A stretch of DNA of 64,000 nt, from NCBI GenBank assembly GCA_026705605.1, contig JAPPAK010000006.1, positions 434,001 through 498,000 on the forward strand, given 5' to 3'. Shown here one piece after another: positions 55,004 to 62,822 of this stretch (position 1 is its first letter; the number at the start of each line of letters is the position of its first letter). Origin of the DNA: Chloroflexota bacterium (GTDB lineage Bacteria > Chloroflexota > Dehalococcoidia > Tepidiformales > Tepidiformaceae). Below the pieces are notes generated by a model that was not told the origin of the DNA, searched no databases, and saw only the letters and a program-made list of their open reading frames with translations. The position numbers were made by a program, and so were the translations under genes.

Positions 55004-55948
55004 GTGGCCCTCTACCGCTCCATCCTCGACCTCATCGGCGATACCCCCCTCGTCGAGCTGCGCGCCTTCGCGCCCCGCCCCGACGTCCACATCTACGCCA
55101 AGCTCGAGGGCCAGAACCCCACCGGCTCGGTGAAGGACCGCATCGCGAAGGCGATGATTGAAGCAGCCGAGTCGCGCGGCGAGCTCAACCCCGGCGACAC
55201 GATCCTCGAGCCCACCTCGGGCAACACAGGCATCGGCCTCGCCCTCATCGGCAAGCTGCGCGGTTATCACGTGGTCTGCGTCATGCCCGAGAACGTCAGC
55301 GAGGAGCGCTCGCTCCTGCTCCGCTCCCTGGGCGCCGAGATCATCTACTCCCCCGGCGAGCTCGGTTCGAACGGCGCCATCGTGAAGGCCAAGGAGATCG
55401 TCGCCGCCGACCCCGGCCGCTACCACTTCCCCTACCAGTACGGGAACGAGGCCAACCCCGCCGCCCACGAGCACGGAACGGCCGTCGAGATCCTGCGCGA
55501 CCTCCCCGAGACCACCGCCTTCGTCGCGGGCCTGGGTACGGGCGGAACCCTCACCGGCACCGGCCGCGGCCTCAAAGCGCGAAAGCCCGAGATCCGCGTC
55601 ATCGCCGCCGCCCCCCACCCTGGCGACAACGTGCAGGGCCTCCGCGCCCTCGAAGAGGGCTTCATCCCCGAGATACTCGATGAGTCCGTCCTCGACGGGA
55701 AGATCGTCGTCGACAGCCAGACCAGCTTCGCCTTCACCCGCGACCTCGCCGAGAAAGAGGGCATTTTCGCCGGCGTCAGCAGCGGCTCCGTCGTTCGCGC
55801 TGCGATCAGGGTTTCGGAGCGCCTCGAAGGCGAACAGCACATCGTCTGCCTGCTCGCCGATGGCGGCTGGAAGTACCTCAGCTCCGGCCTCTGGACCACT
55901 GACTGGGACGACCTCCCCGAGGACGTCGACGAGATGATCTGGTGGTAG
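55004..55948 (+). CDS. CysM-like cysteine synthase
   Basis: Fold type II PLP enzyme of 314 residues from GTG 55004. PLP lysine Lys44 in NPTGSVKDR, SGNTGIGLALIG, GLGTGGTLTGTGRGL and the tail DGGWKYLSSGLW match the mycobacterial CysM type, which uses O-phosphoserine and the CysO thiocarboxylate instead of O-acetylserine and sulfide. The C-terminus ends in an aromatic peptide (VDEMIWW); in mycobacterial CysM the C-terminal peptide closes the active site. The head is 13 bases after the carrier gene; no strong ribosome site. A frame extending upstream overlaps the carrier and is rejected. Confidence 0.9.
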   Translation: MALYRSILDLIGDTPLVELRAFAPRPDVHIYAKLEGQNPTGSVKDRIAKAMIEAAESRGELNPGDTILEPTSGNTGIGLALIGKLRGYHVVCVMPENVSEERSLLLRSLGAEIIYSPGELGSNGAIVKAKEIVAADPGRYHFPYQYGNEANPAAHEHGTAVEILRDLPETTAFVAGLGTGGTLTGTGRGLKARKPEIRVIAAAPHPGDNVQGLRALEEGFIPEILDESVLDGKIVVDSQTSFAFTRDLAEKEGIFAGVSSGSVVRAAIRVSERLEGEQHIVCLLADGGWKYLSSGLWTTDWDDLPEDVDEMIWW

Positions 55949-55991
55949 CGCCCGCGCCTGTGTAGGCCGCCTTCCCCTAAACTCAGCCCCC

Positions 55992-56885
55992 ATGCGCTTC
56001 GGTGTCACTCTCCCCAACACGGGTTATGGCGGCGACCCCGCCACTCTCATCCAGCTCGCGGTAGACGCCGAAGAGGCCGGCTGGGACGGCGTCTTCTTCT
56101 GGGACACGCCGTACGCCGCCGCTCCCGACGAACCCGTCATGGCGTTCGCCGACGCCTGGGTCCTCCTCTCCGGCGTCGCCCTGCGCACCGAGCGGGTGCG
56201 CCTCGGCACCATGCTCACGCCACTCGCCTGGCACCGCCCCTGGCTGATCGCCCGCCAGGCCGCCACCGTCGACCGTCTCTCCGGCGGCCGTCTCACCCTC
56301 TCCGTCGGTCTCGGCGCCCCCGACGACAAGGGCCCCTGGTTCGGCGGCGACGAGTTCGACCGGCGCACCCGCGCGGCCATGCTCGATGAGGCTCTCGCCG
56401 TCCTCAAGGGCCTCTGGAGCGGCGAGCCATTCGCCTTCGCGGGCGAGTACTTCAGCACGCGCGAGGTCACCTTCCTCCCCCAACCCGTCCAGCAGCCGCG
56501 CATCCCCATCTGGGTCGTCGGCGCCTGGCCCCGCGACCCCGCCACGTGGCCCCGCCGCAAGTCGATGCGCCGCGCCATCCGCTACGACGGCCTCCTCCCC
56601 AACGTCTTCGGCGCTGGCGGCCAGATGGTGTTCGACGCCACCCCCGATGAAGCACTCGATGACCTCCGCGCCATGAGCGAGTGGGTCGCACGCGAGCGTG
56701 AAGGCACGGAGTCGTACGACATCGTCATCGAACGCAGCCTCCCCGATGTCGATGGCGCCGAAGTCGCCCGCTGGGAGGCAGCGGGCGCCACCTGGTGGCT
56801 CGACGACGCCTGGTGGGAGATGTACGGCGCCCCGGACGACCCCGAGCCCCTCCGCCGCCGCATCCTCCGCGGTCCGCCCCGCTAG
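55992..56885 (+). CDS. LLM-class flavin-dependent oxidoreductase
   Basis: 297-residue TIM-barrel flavoprotein of the luciferase-like (F420/FMN) family. MRFGVTLPNTGYGGDP, AEEAGWDGVFFWD, RLGTMLTPLAWHRPWLIARQAATVDRLSGGRL and IPIWVVGAW are the usual family stretches. FMN or F420 use cannot be told from sequence alone. It is 43 bases after the cysM-like gene and precedes the tungstate transporter by 57 bases, so it may be co-transcribed with either, but its substrate is not evident. Complete and of normal length. Confidence 0.88.
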   Translation: MRFGVTLPNTGYGGDPATLIQLAVDAEEAGWDGVFFWDTPYAAAPDEPVMAFADAWVLLSGVALRTERVRLGTMLTPLAWHRPWLIARQAATVDRLSGGRLTLSVGLGAPDDKGPWFGGDEFDRRTRAAMLDEALAVLKGLWSGEPFAFAGEYFSTREVTFLPQPVQQPRIPIWVVGAWPRDPATWPRRKSMRRAIRYDGLLPNVFGAGGQMVFDATPDEALDDLRAMSEWVAREREGTESYDIVIERSLPDVDGAEVARWEAAGATWWLDDAWWEMYGAPDDPEPLRRRILRGPPR

Positions 56886-56942
56886 CCCCTCCCACCCCAC
56901 ATCGCTATGCTGCGGCCAGCATAACCGCGCCGGGAGAGCACC

Positions 56943-57785
56943 GTGCCCCTCGCCCGACCGCTGCTCGCGCTGGCCCTTGCCGGCGCCCTCCTCCTCGCCG
57001 CGGCCTGCGGCGATTCCGACGATGATCCCGGTACGATCATCCTCGCCACCACCACTTCCACCCACGACAGCGGCCTCCTCGAGGAGTTGGTCCCCCGTTT
57101 CGAGGAGCGCACCGGCATCACCGTGAAGGTGATTGCCGTCGGCACGGGCGCCGCCCTGCGCATGGCCGGCGAGGGCAACGCCGATGCCGTCCTCGTCCAC
57201 GCTCCTGAGGCCGAAGCCCCCTACGTGGCCAGTGGCGATCTCGTCTCCGGCCGCCTCGTCATGACCAACGACTTCGTCATCGTCGGTCCCCCGGACGACC
57301 CCGCCGCCGCCGCCGCCGCCCCCGACCTCCCCGCCGCCCTCGCCGCCATCGCCTCCGGTGGCCGCTTCGTCTCCCGCGGGGACGACTCCGGCACGCACAA
57401 GAAAGAGCTCGCCCTGTGGGTCGCCGCCGGCCTCGACCCTGCCCGCCTCACCCGCGAGGAGACCGGCCAGGGCATGGGCGCCACCCTCACCATCGCCTCC
57501 GAGCGCGGCGCCTACACACTCACCGATCGCGCCACCTACCTTGCCCTGCGCGATGTCCTCGACCTCGCCGTCCTCGTCGAGGGGGACGCCACGCTCCTCA
57601 ACGCCTACCGCATCCACGTCGTCAACCCGGACAAGCACGAGGGCGTCGCCGGGGAGCAGGCCGAGGCTTTCGCCGCCTTCCTCCTGGAACCGGAGACGCA
57701 GGCGCTCATCGGGCGCTTCCGCGCCGAGGAGTTCGGCCGCTCGCTCTTTACCCCCGCCGTCCAGATCCCGGTTGGAGGCGGCTGA
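56943..57785 (+). CDS. tupA: Tungstate ABC transporter substrate-binding lipoprotein
   Basis: 280-residue periplasmic-type binding protein, GTG 56943. Lipobox LAAAC and the TupA signature LATTTSTHDSGLLEELVPRFEE are visible, followed by TGITVKVIAVGTGAAL, NDFVIVGPPDD and RFVSRGDDSGTHKKEL (the oxyanion site) and AYTLTDRATYLAL. These separate TupA/WtpA-like tungstate and molybdate binders from ModA; TupA is preferred because of the TTTSTxDSGLL motif. It forms a TGATG-linked operon with permease and ATPase. Likely supplies tungsten or molybdenum for an oxidoreductase elsewhere. Confidence 0.92.
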   Translation: MPLARPLLALALAGALLLAAACGDSDDDPGTIILATTTSTHDSGLLEELVPRFEERTGITVKVIAVGTGAALRMAGEGNADAVLVHAPEAEAPYVASGDLVSGRLVMTNDFVIVGPPDDPAAAAAAPDLPAALAAIASGGRFVSRGDDSGTHKKELALWVAAGLDPARLTREETGQGMGATLTIASERGAYTLTDRATYLALRDVLDLAVLVEGDATLLNAYRIHVVNPDKHEGVAGEQAEAFAAFLLEPETQALIGRFRAEEFGRSLFTPAVQIPVGGG

Positions 57786-58480
57786 TGGAAGCCATCTGGG
57801 ACGGCCTCGTCGAGGCGTTCCGCCTCATCGGCACGGGCGATGGTGAGCTCTTCTCCATCGCCGGCCGCTCCCTGCTGGTCTCCGGTTCGGCCACTGCCCT
57901 CGCCATGCTCGTGGGCGTGCCCCTCGGCTACCTGCTCGGGCGCGCCCGCTTCCCCGCCCGCACGCTGATCCTCGCCGCCGTGGGCACGGGCATGGGCATG
58001 CCCCCCGTGGTCGCCGGCCTCGTGATCTGGCTCCTGCTCGTGCGAAGCGGCCCCTTCGGCGGCTTCGAGCTCATCTACACGAAGCAGGCCATGATTATCG
58101 CCCAGTTCCTCATCGCCACCCCGCTCGTCATCGCCTTCACCGCCGCCTCCATCCAGGCGCTCCCCGCCCGCTTGCCCGACCTCCTCGCCGTGCTCGGCGC
58201 CGGGAAGCTGCGAACCCTCTGGCTGCTCGCCCGCGAAGCCCGCCTCGGGCTTCTCGCCGCCGTCATGGCCGGCTTTGGCGCCGTCGTCTCCGAGGTGGGC
58301 GCCTCCATGGCCGTGGGCGGCAACCTCGTCGGCGATACGCGCGTTCTTACCACCGCCATCGTCACCGAGACCAGCCGCGCCGACACCGAACGCGCCATCG
58401 CCTACGGCCTCGTGCTGCTCGCCATGGCCTTCGCCATCGTTGCCGTCCTCACGGTCGTCCAGCAGCGGAGCCCCCGCTGA
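57785..58480 (+). CDS. tupB: Tungstate ABC transporter permease
   Basis: 231-residue inner-membrane protein with about five to six transmembrane helices and the binding-protein-dependent permease loop (GAGKLRTLWLLAREARLGLLA, cytoplasmic EAA-type). ATG 57785 shares its A with the tupA stop (TGATG). GMGMPPVVAGLVIWLLL and SEVGASMAVGGNLVGDTRVLTTAIV are characteristic of the TupB branch. Complete. Its stop overlaps the ATPase start in the same manner. Confidence 0.9.
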   Translation: MEAIWDGLVEAFRLIGTGDGELFSIAGRSLLVSGSATALAMLVGVPLGYLLGRARFPARTLILAAVGTGMGMPPVVAGLVIWLLLVRSGPFGGFELIYTKQAMIIAQFLIATPLVIAFTAASIQALPARLPDLLAVLGAGKLRTLWLLAREARLGLLAAVMAGFGAVVSEVGASMAVGGNLVGDTRVLTTAIVTETSRADTERAIAYGLVLLAMAFAIVAVLTVVQQRSPR

Positions 58481-59460
58481 TGGAGGCGCGATTCGACCGC
58501 GTGCAGTTCGCCTACGGCGACCAGCCCGTCGTCGACGTGCCCGAGCTGCGTTTCGCTGCGGGTCGGGTGACCGCTCTGCTCGGCCCCAACGGCTCCGGCA
58601 AGTCCACCCTCCTGCGCCTGCTCGCCGGCCTCGAGCGGCCCCGCGCCGGACGTGTCCTGCTCGGGGAAGAGCCCGCCACCGCCGCCCGCGCCTCCGTCGC
58701 CTACGCCTTCCAGGAAGCGGTCTTTCTCAGCGGCACCCTGCGCGCCAACCTCGATCTCGCCCTGCGCCTCCGCGGTCTCCCTCCGCCGGAACGCCGCGCT
58801 CGGCTTGCCGAGGCCGCCACCGCCTGCGGCGTCGCCCACCTCCTCGACCGCCCCGCCAACCGCCTCTCCGGCGGCGAGGCGCAACGCGCCAACCTCGCCC
58901 GCACGCTTTCCCTGCGCGCGCCCCTGACGCTTCTCGACGAGCCGCTCGCCGGCTTCGACGAGCGCGGGCGCGCCCAGATGCTGGAGGAGCTTCCGGCCCT
59001 CCTGCGCCGCTTCGCCGGCACCACTGTGCTCGTCACCCACGACCGCGACGAGGCCCTGCGCCTCGCCGAAGATCTCGTGCTTCTGCGCGAGGGGCGCGTG
59101 CGCGCCGCCGGCCCGAGGCGCGAGGTCTTCGGCTCCCCGCCCGACCCCGAGACCGCCGCCTTCCTCGGCTACACCCTCATCCCCACCGACGCCGGTCTCG
59201 CCGGCGTCGCGCCCGGCGGCCTGCGTCCGGGTCCGGGCGAATTCATGCTCACCCTGCACGTCGAGGAGATCGTCGATCTCGTCACCAGCGTGGAGGTGGT
59301 CGGGCGCGCCCACGGCGAGCGCATCGCCGTTGCCTTCCCCCCCGACTTCCCCCTTCCCGCCCCCCGCGAGCAGGTTACGGTAAGCGCCCCCACGGAGATG
59401 GTCGTGTCCTTCACGGAACCCGCTCCCAAACGGTTGACAGCCCCTCCCGCGCGCCCGTAG
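58480..59460 (+). CDS. tupC: Tungstate ABC transporter ATPase with C-terminal oxyanion-binding-like domain
   Basis: 326 residues. ABC domain: Walker A GPNGSGKST, Q-loop AYAFQEAVF, signature LSGGEAQRANLA, Walker B LTLLDEPLAG and switch HDRDEA. The C-terminal 100 residues (LTLHVEEIVDLVTSVEVVGRAHGERIAV) resemble TOBE/Mop oxyanion-binding domains that provide feedback inhibition. ATG 58480 overlaps the tupB stop (TGATG). Followed after about 40 bases by a clear terminator. Operon complete, no regulator adjacent. Confidence 0.92.
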   Translation: MEARFDRVQFAYGDQPVVDVPELRFAAGRVTALLGPNGSGKSTLLRLLAGLERPRAGRVLLGEEPATAARASVAYAFQEAVFLSGTLRANLDLALRLRGLPPPERRARLAEAATACGVAHLLDRPANRLSGGEAQRANLARTLSLRAPLTLLDEPLAGFDERGRAQMLEELPALLRRFAGTTVLVTHDRDEALRLAEDLVLLREGRVRAAGPRREVFGSPPDPETAAFLGYTLIPTDAGLAGVAPGGLRPGPGEFMLTLHVEEIVDLVTSVEVVGRAHGERIAVAFPPDFPLPAPREQVTVSAPTEMVVSFTEPAPKRLTAPPARP

Positions 59461-59501
59461 CGTGAATGGCGCGATGGATGCGCGAGCGGCACGCACGTTC
59501 C

Positions 59502-59530
59502 AACGGCGCCTGTAGGGCGCCGTTTCTGTG
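59502..59530 (+). terminator. Rho-independent terminator of the tup operon
   Basis: Nine-pair perfect stem AACGGCGCC/GGCGCCGTT, five-base loop TGTAG (59502-59524), then TCTGTG. Confidence 0.75.
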
Positions 59531-59565
59531 TCTGAAGCCGCCAGCGCCAGGGGGTTCCAGCGAAC

Positions 59566-59829
59566 ATGCAGTCGAGCATCATCGGCAAGATCGAGAAAGC
59601 CAGGCGTTACGCCGCCGAGCCCGAGCGGTTCTGCATCGAGGGTCTTACCGTGACCGTCCGGGGCGACAACACCGACCACCGTGTCGAGTTCGCCGACGAG
59701 GTATGGACCTGCACCTGCGGTTTCTTCGCCGAGTGGTCGATCTGTAGCCATACGATGGCGATCGAACGCGTGCTCGCGGGACTCGTGCCCGCCCAGCCGC
59801 TCCCCTTCGTGAGCGCCACGGGCACCTAG
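59566..59829 (+). CDS. SWIM zinc-finger mini-protein
   Basis: 87-residue protein that is almost nothing but a SWIM domain: MQSSIIGKIEKARRYAAEPERFCIEGL, a central strand pair, WTCTCGFFAEWSICSHTMAIERVL with the C-x-C...C-x-H zinc set. Such domains bind DNA or proteins. As a stand-alone protein its partner is unknown. It sits between the tup terminator and murT; ATG 59566 has GGGGG at seven bases (CAGGGGGTTCC) upstream. Confidence 0.82.
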   Translation: MQSSIIGKIEKARRYAAEPERFCIEGLTVTVRGDNTDHRVEFADEVWTCTCGFFAEWSICSHTMAIERVLAGLVPAQPLPFVSATGT

Positions 59830-59894
59830 CCTCCCCGGCCGCTTCTGCCGACCCGTACCATGGCCGTCCGCCTCTGCGGACCAGGGACGTGGTC

Positions 59895-61298
59895 ATGACG
59901 GCACCGGGCCCCCGCCTCCTGCTCGCCCTCTGGGCCGCGAAGGCCGCCGGCGCGCTCAGCTCCGGGCTCCGGCGGGGCGGCGCGACTGCTCTCCCCGGCC
60001 TCGTTGCCGAACGCCTCGACCCCGCCCTTGTCTCCACCCTCGGCCGCTCGCTCGAGGGAGGCGCCGTCCTCATCACCGGCACGAACGGCAAGACGACCAC
60101 CGCCCGCCTCCTCGCCGGCATGCTCGCCGCCTCGGGCCACGCGGCCGTCCACAACCGCGAAGGGTCGAACCTCACGCGCGGCATCGCCTCCGCCCTCGCC
60201 GCCGCCGCCGACTGGCGCGGCCGCCCGCACGACCCGCGCGCGCTCGCCCTCATGGAGACGGACGAGGCTACCCTCCCCGCCGCCGCCCGCGCCCTCCAGC
60301 CCCGCGCCGTCGCCTTCACGAACCTCTTCCGCGACCAGCTCGATCGATACGGCGAGGTCGACGGCGTCGCCGCCCGCTGGCGCGAGGCCCTCCCCCTCCT
60401 GCCCCCGAAGACGACGCTCGTCCTCAACGCCGACGACCCCTCCGTCGCCGAGCTCGCCCTCGACTGGGCCGGGCCCGTCCACTGGTACTCGCTCGCCGGC
60501 GCCCGCGCGAACGCCTCCTCCCCCGGCCCGGCCGACGCCCGCTGGTGCCGCGCCTGCGGGGGCGTCTACCGCTACGAGTCGCGCTACGCCGCCCACCTCG
60601 GCCGCTGGCGCTGCGCCGGCTGCGAACACGCCGTCCCCGATCCCGACACCAGCGCTACCGCCATTGAGGCTAATCCCGACGGTCTCCGCCTCACCGTCCC
60701 CGGCCTCGGCGATCTCGACCTCCCCCTCGGGGGCCTCTACAACGCCGGCAACGCCCTCGCCGCCATCGCGCTCGCCCGCGCCCTCGATCTGCACCCCGAC
60801 GACATCCGCGCCGGGCTCGCCGCCGCTCGTCCCGCCTTCGGCCGGGGCGAGCTCGTCGCCCTCCGCGATTGCCGCCTGCGCCTTCTGCTCTGCAAGAACC
60901 CCGCCGGCGCGAGCGAGGCCCTGCGCCTCGTCGAGGACGAGCCCGGCCCCGCCGAGGTCGCGTTCGTCCTCAACGACCGCTTCGCCGACGGCCGCGACGT
61001 GAGCTGGATCTGGGACGTCGACTTCGAGCGCCTCGCGGGGCGCGTCGAGCGCTGCTGGGCGGGCGGCGTCCGCGCCGAGGACGCCGCCCTGCGCCTGCGC
61101 TACGCGGGCTGGCCCGAGCCTGCCGCCATCAGCCGCTCCCCCGCCGCCTTCCTCGATGCCCTCGCCGCCGATCCCGGCGACCGCCCCTTTACCGTCCTCC
61201 TCACCTACACCGCGCTCCTCGACCTGCGCGCCGAGCTCGCCCGCCTAGCCGCGTTTTCTGAGTCCTCCGGGACCCGTATCCCCTCCGCGACGAAGTAG
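59895..61298 (+). CDS. murT: Lipid II isoglutaminyl synthase subunit MurT-like
   Basis: Mur-ligase family enzyme acting on lipid II: amidation of D-glutamate in peptidoglycan, together with the glutaminase GatD. ATG 59895 gives 467 residues (a GTG two codons earlier is possible). ATP-binding GTNGKTTT is at 62-69, followed by NREGSNLTRGIASAL, ETDEATLP, NLFRDQLDRYGEVDG, and the MurT-specific zinc ribbon with CRACGGVYRY and CAGCEHAVP. The C-terminal domain includes NDRFADGRDVSWIWDVDFE. GatD is usually the next gene but is not here, where an XRE regulator follows, so the partner must be elsewhere. Confidence 0.92.
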   Translation: MTAPGPRLLLALWAAKAAGALSSGLRRGGATALPGLVAERLDPALVSTLGRSLEGGAVLITGTNGKTTTARLLAGMLAASGHAAVHNREGSNLTRGIASALAAAADWRGRPHDPRALALMETDEATLPAAARALQPRAVAFTNLFRDQLDRYGEVDGVAARWREALPLLPPKTTLVLNADDPSVAELALDWAGPVHWYSLAGARANASSPGPADARWCRACGGVYRYESRYAAHLGRWRCAGCEHAVPDPDTSATAIEANPDGLRLTVPGLGDLDLPLGGLYNAGNALAAIALARALDLHPDDIRAGLAAARPAFGRGELVALRDCRLRLLLCKNPAGASEALRLVEDEPGPAEVAFVLNDRFADGRDVSWIWDVDFERLAGRVERCWAGGVRAEDAALRLRYAGWPEPAAISRSPAAFLDALAADPGDRPFTVLLTYTALLDLRAELARLAAFSESSGTRIPSATK

Positions 61299-61313
61299 CT
61301 CCCTTCCCAACGG

Positions 61314-61331
61314 CTACACGCTACCGTGTAG
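61314..61331. promoter_or_regulatory. Palindromic operator overlapping the XRE gene promoter
   Basis: Perfect seven-base inverted repeat CTACACG-CTAC-CGTGTAG, ending ten bases before the ATG at 61342. A -10-like TAGACT (61329-61334) overlaps its right arm, implying an essentially leaderless transcript repressed by its own product. No good -35. Confidence 0.55.
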
Positions 61332-61341
61332 ACTGAACCAC

Positions 61342-61578
61342 ATGCCGGAGGCAACCCCTGAGGGCTGGGTGAGAAACCTGCGGGAACGTTCAGGTCTCAG
61401 TCAGGCTGCCTTCGCCCGCCGCCTTGGCGTGCGCCAGCAGACCGTGAGCGAGTGGGAGACGGGCCGCTACGCCCCGAGGGGGGCGAGTCTCACGGTGTTG
61501 CGCATGCTCGAAGAGGAGATCGCCCCCTACGACGCCTCCCCGCCCGCTCCCGAGCCGGAGGAGGAGGGAGGCCCGTGA
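61342..61578 (+). CDS. XRE family helix-turn-helix regulator
   Basis: 78 residues. A single HTH_3 domain, WVRNLRERSGLSQAAFARRLGVRQQTVSEWETGRYAPRGASLTVLRML, with the Q-x-T-V-S-E-W-E-x-G hallmark at 31-41, then an acidic tail. No Shine-Dalgarno is visible before the ATG. A palindrome ends 10 bases upstream. Its stop overlaps the next gene (GTGA), so it and the DUF2851 protein make a two-gene operon that may be self-controlled. Confidence 0.88.
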   Translation: MPEATPEGWVRNLRERSGLSQAAFARRLGVRQQTVSEWETGRYAPRGASLTVLRMLEEEIAPYDASPPAPEPEEEGGP

Positions 61579-62738
61579 GCGTGCTCGCTCCCGCTCGCCC
61601 CGCCCCCTGGCGCGCCCTCGCCGAGGAGCCCGCCGTTTACGCCCCCGCCCGTGGCGAGGCCGCTCTCGCCGAGCGCTGGTTCGCCGGCCTGCGCGCCCCC
61701 TCCCGTGTCGAGGATGGGCGCCGCCTTCGCATCCGCTTCCCCGGCGTCCCCGCCCCCGGCTACGGGCCCGACGCGCGCGAGGCCGTCATCGAGCTCGACG
61801 GCGCCGAGCTCTGCGGCGATGTCGAGTTCCACCTGCGCGCGAGCGGCTGGCATGCCCACGGCCATCACGACGACCCGGCCTACGCCCGCGTCGTCCTCCA
61901 CGTCGTCGAGGAGAACGACGGCGCCTCCCTCGTGACCCCCCACGCCAGTGGCCGCGCCATCCCCCTCGCCGTCGCTCCCGCCCCTTCCACCCCGCCCCTG
62001 CCCGGCTTCTCCCCACCCTGCGCCGCCACGGCCGCGCGCTCCTCCCCCGTCCCCGCCCTCGAGCGCCTCGGTCTTGAGCGCCTCCGCGCGAAGACCTCCC
62101 GCGCCGCCAACTGGGCCGCCGCCCGCGGCCCCGGCCCCGTCCTCTACGCCCTCGCCCTCGAGACCCTCGCCGGACGCCGCAACCGCGAGTCCTTCGCCGA
62201 GATCGCCCGCCGCCTGCCCCTCCCCGCCCTTCTCGAGGCCGCCCCCGCGGGCGCGGGTGAGGCGCGCGCGGGGGCGTTCGCCGGAGCCCTGCGCGAGGCC
62301 GCGCGCGATCTCCCCCTCGTCCGCCACGGCGGCCGCCCCGCCGCCGCCCCCGAGCGCCGCCTCGATGCCCTCGGCGCTCTCGCCGCGCGCCTCTGGCCCG
62401 GTCCCAGCCCCGGCTGGCCCGAGTCCCTCGCCGAGCCCGCCTCCATCCCGCGCGCCCTGCGCGCCCCCGGCATCGGCGCGGGCGCCGCCCTCGAGCTCGC
62501 CGTCAACGCCGTTCTCCCCGCCGCCCTCGGCGCGCGCCTCTGGCCCGAGGGCGCCGCCCTCGATCGCTTCCGCGCCCTCCCCGCCCCCGCGCCCTACGGA
62601 CAGCTCCGCTCCCTCAGCGGCTGGCTCTCCGCTGCCGAGGACGCCCCCCTCGCCCGCGCCGCCGCGCTCCAGGGCGCCCTCCAGCTCCACGCCCGCCACT
62701 GCTCCCGGGGAGGCTGCGGCGCCTGCCCCTTGTCGTAG
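61575..62738 (+). CDS. DUF2851 family protein
   Basis: 387 residues from GTG 61575 (GGAGGGAGG upstream). The N-terminal third carries the family pattern ARGEAALAERWFAGL, then REAVIELDGAELCGDVEFHLRASGWHAHGHHDDPAYARVVLHVV with a conserved Asp-x-Glu-x-His and several His. The central part is helical, and the end has a Cys cluster, HCSRGGCGACPLS (C-x4-C-x2-C), that could bind zinc or iron-sulfur. The family has no established function; association with a self-regulated XRE regulator suggests a controlled stress or defence activity, but nothing here proves it. Confidence 0.8.
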   Translation: MSVLAPARPAPWRALAEEPAVYAPARGEAALAERWFAGLRAPSRVEDGRRLRIRFPGVPAPGYGPDAREAVIELDGAELCGDVEFHLRASGWHAHGHHDDPAYARVVLHVVEENDGASLVTPHASGRAIPLAVAPAPSTPPLPGFSPPCAATAARSSPVPALERLGLERLRAKTSRAANWAAARGPGPVLYALALETLAGRRNRESFAEIARRLPLPALLEAAPAGAGEARAGAFAGALREAARDLPLVRHGGRPAAAPERRLDALGALAARLWPGPSPGWPESLAEPASIPRALRAPGIGAGAALELAVNAVLPAALGARLWPEGAALDRFRALPAPAPYGQLRSLSGWLSAAEDAPLARAAALQGALQLHARHCSRGGCGACPLS

Positions 62739-62822
62739 GCTGCCCGACGTGCGGGATTCGCTCCGGCGGGCGACAATAGCGCCCGCGGCGCGCCCCTACC
62801 CGTTCGCCGCCCGAGGGAACCG

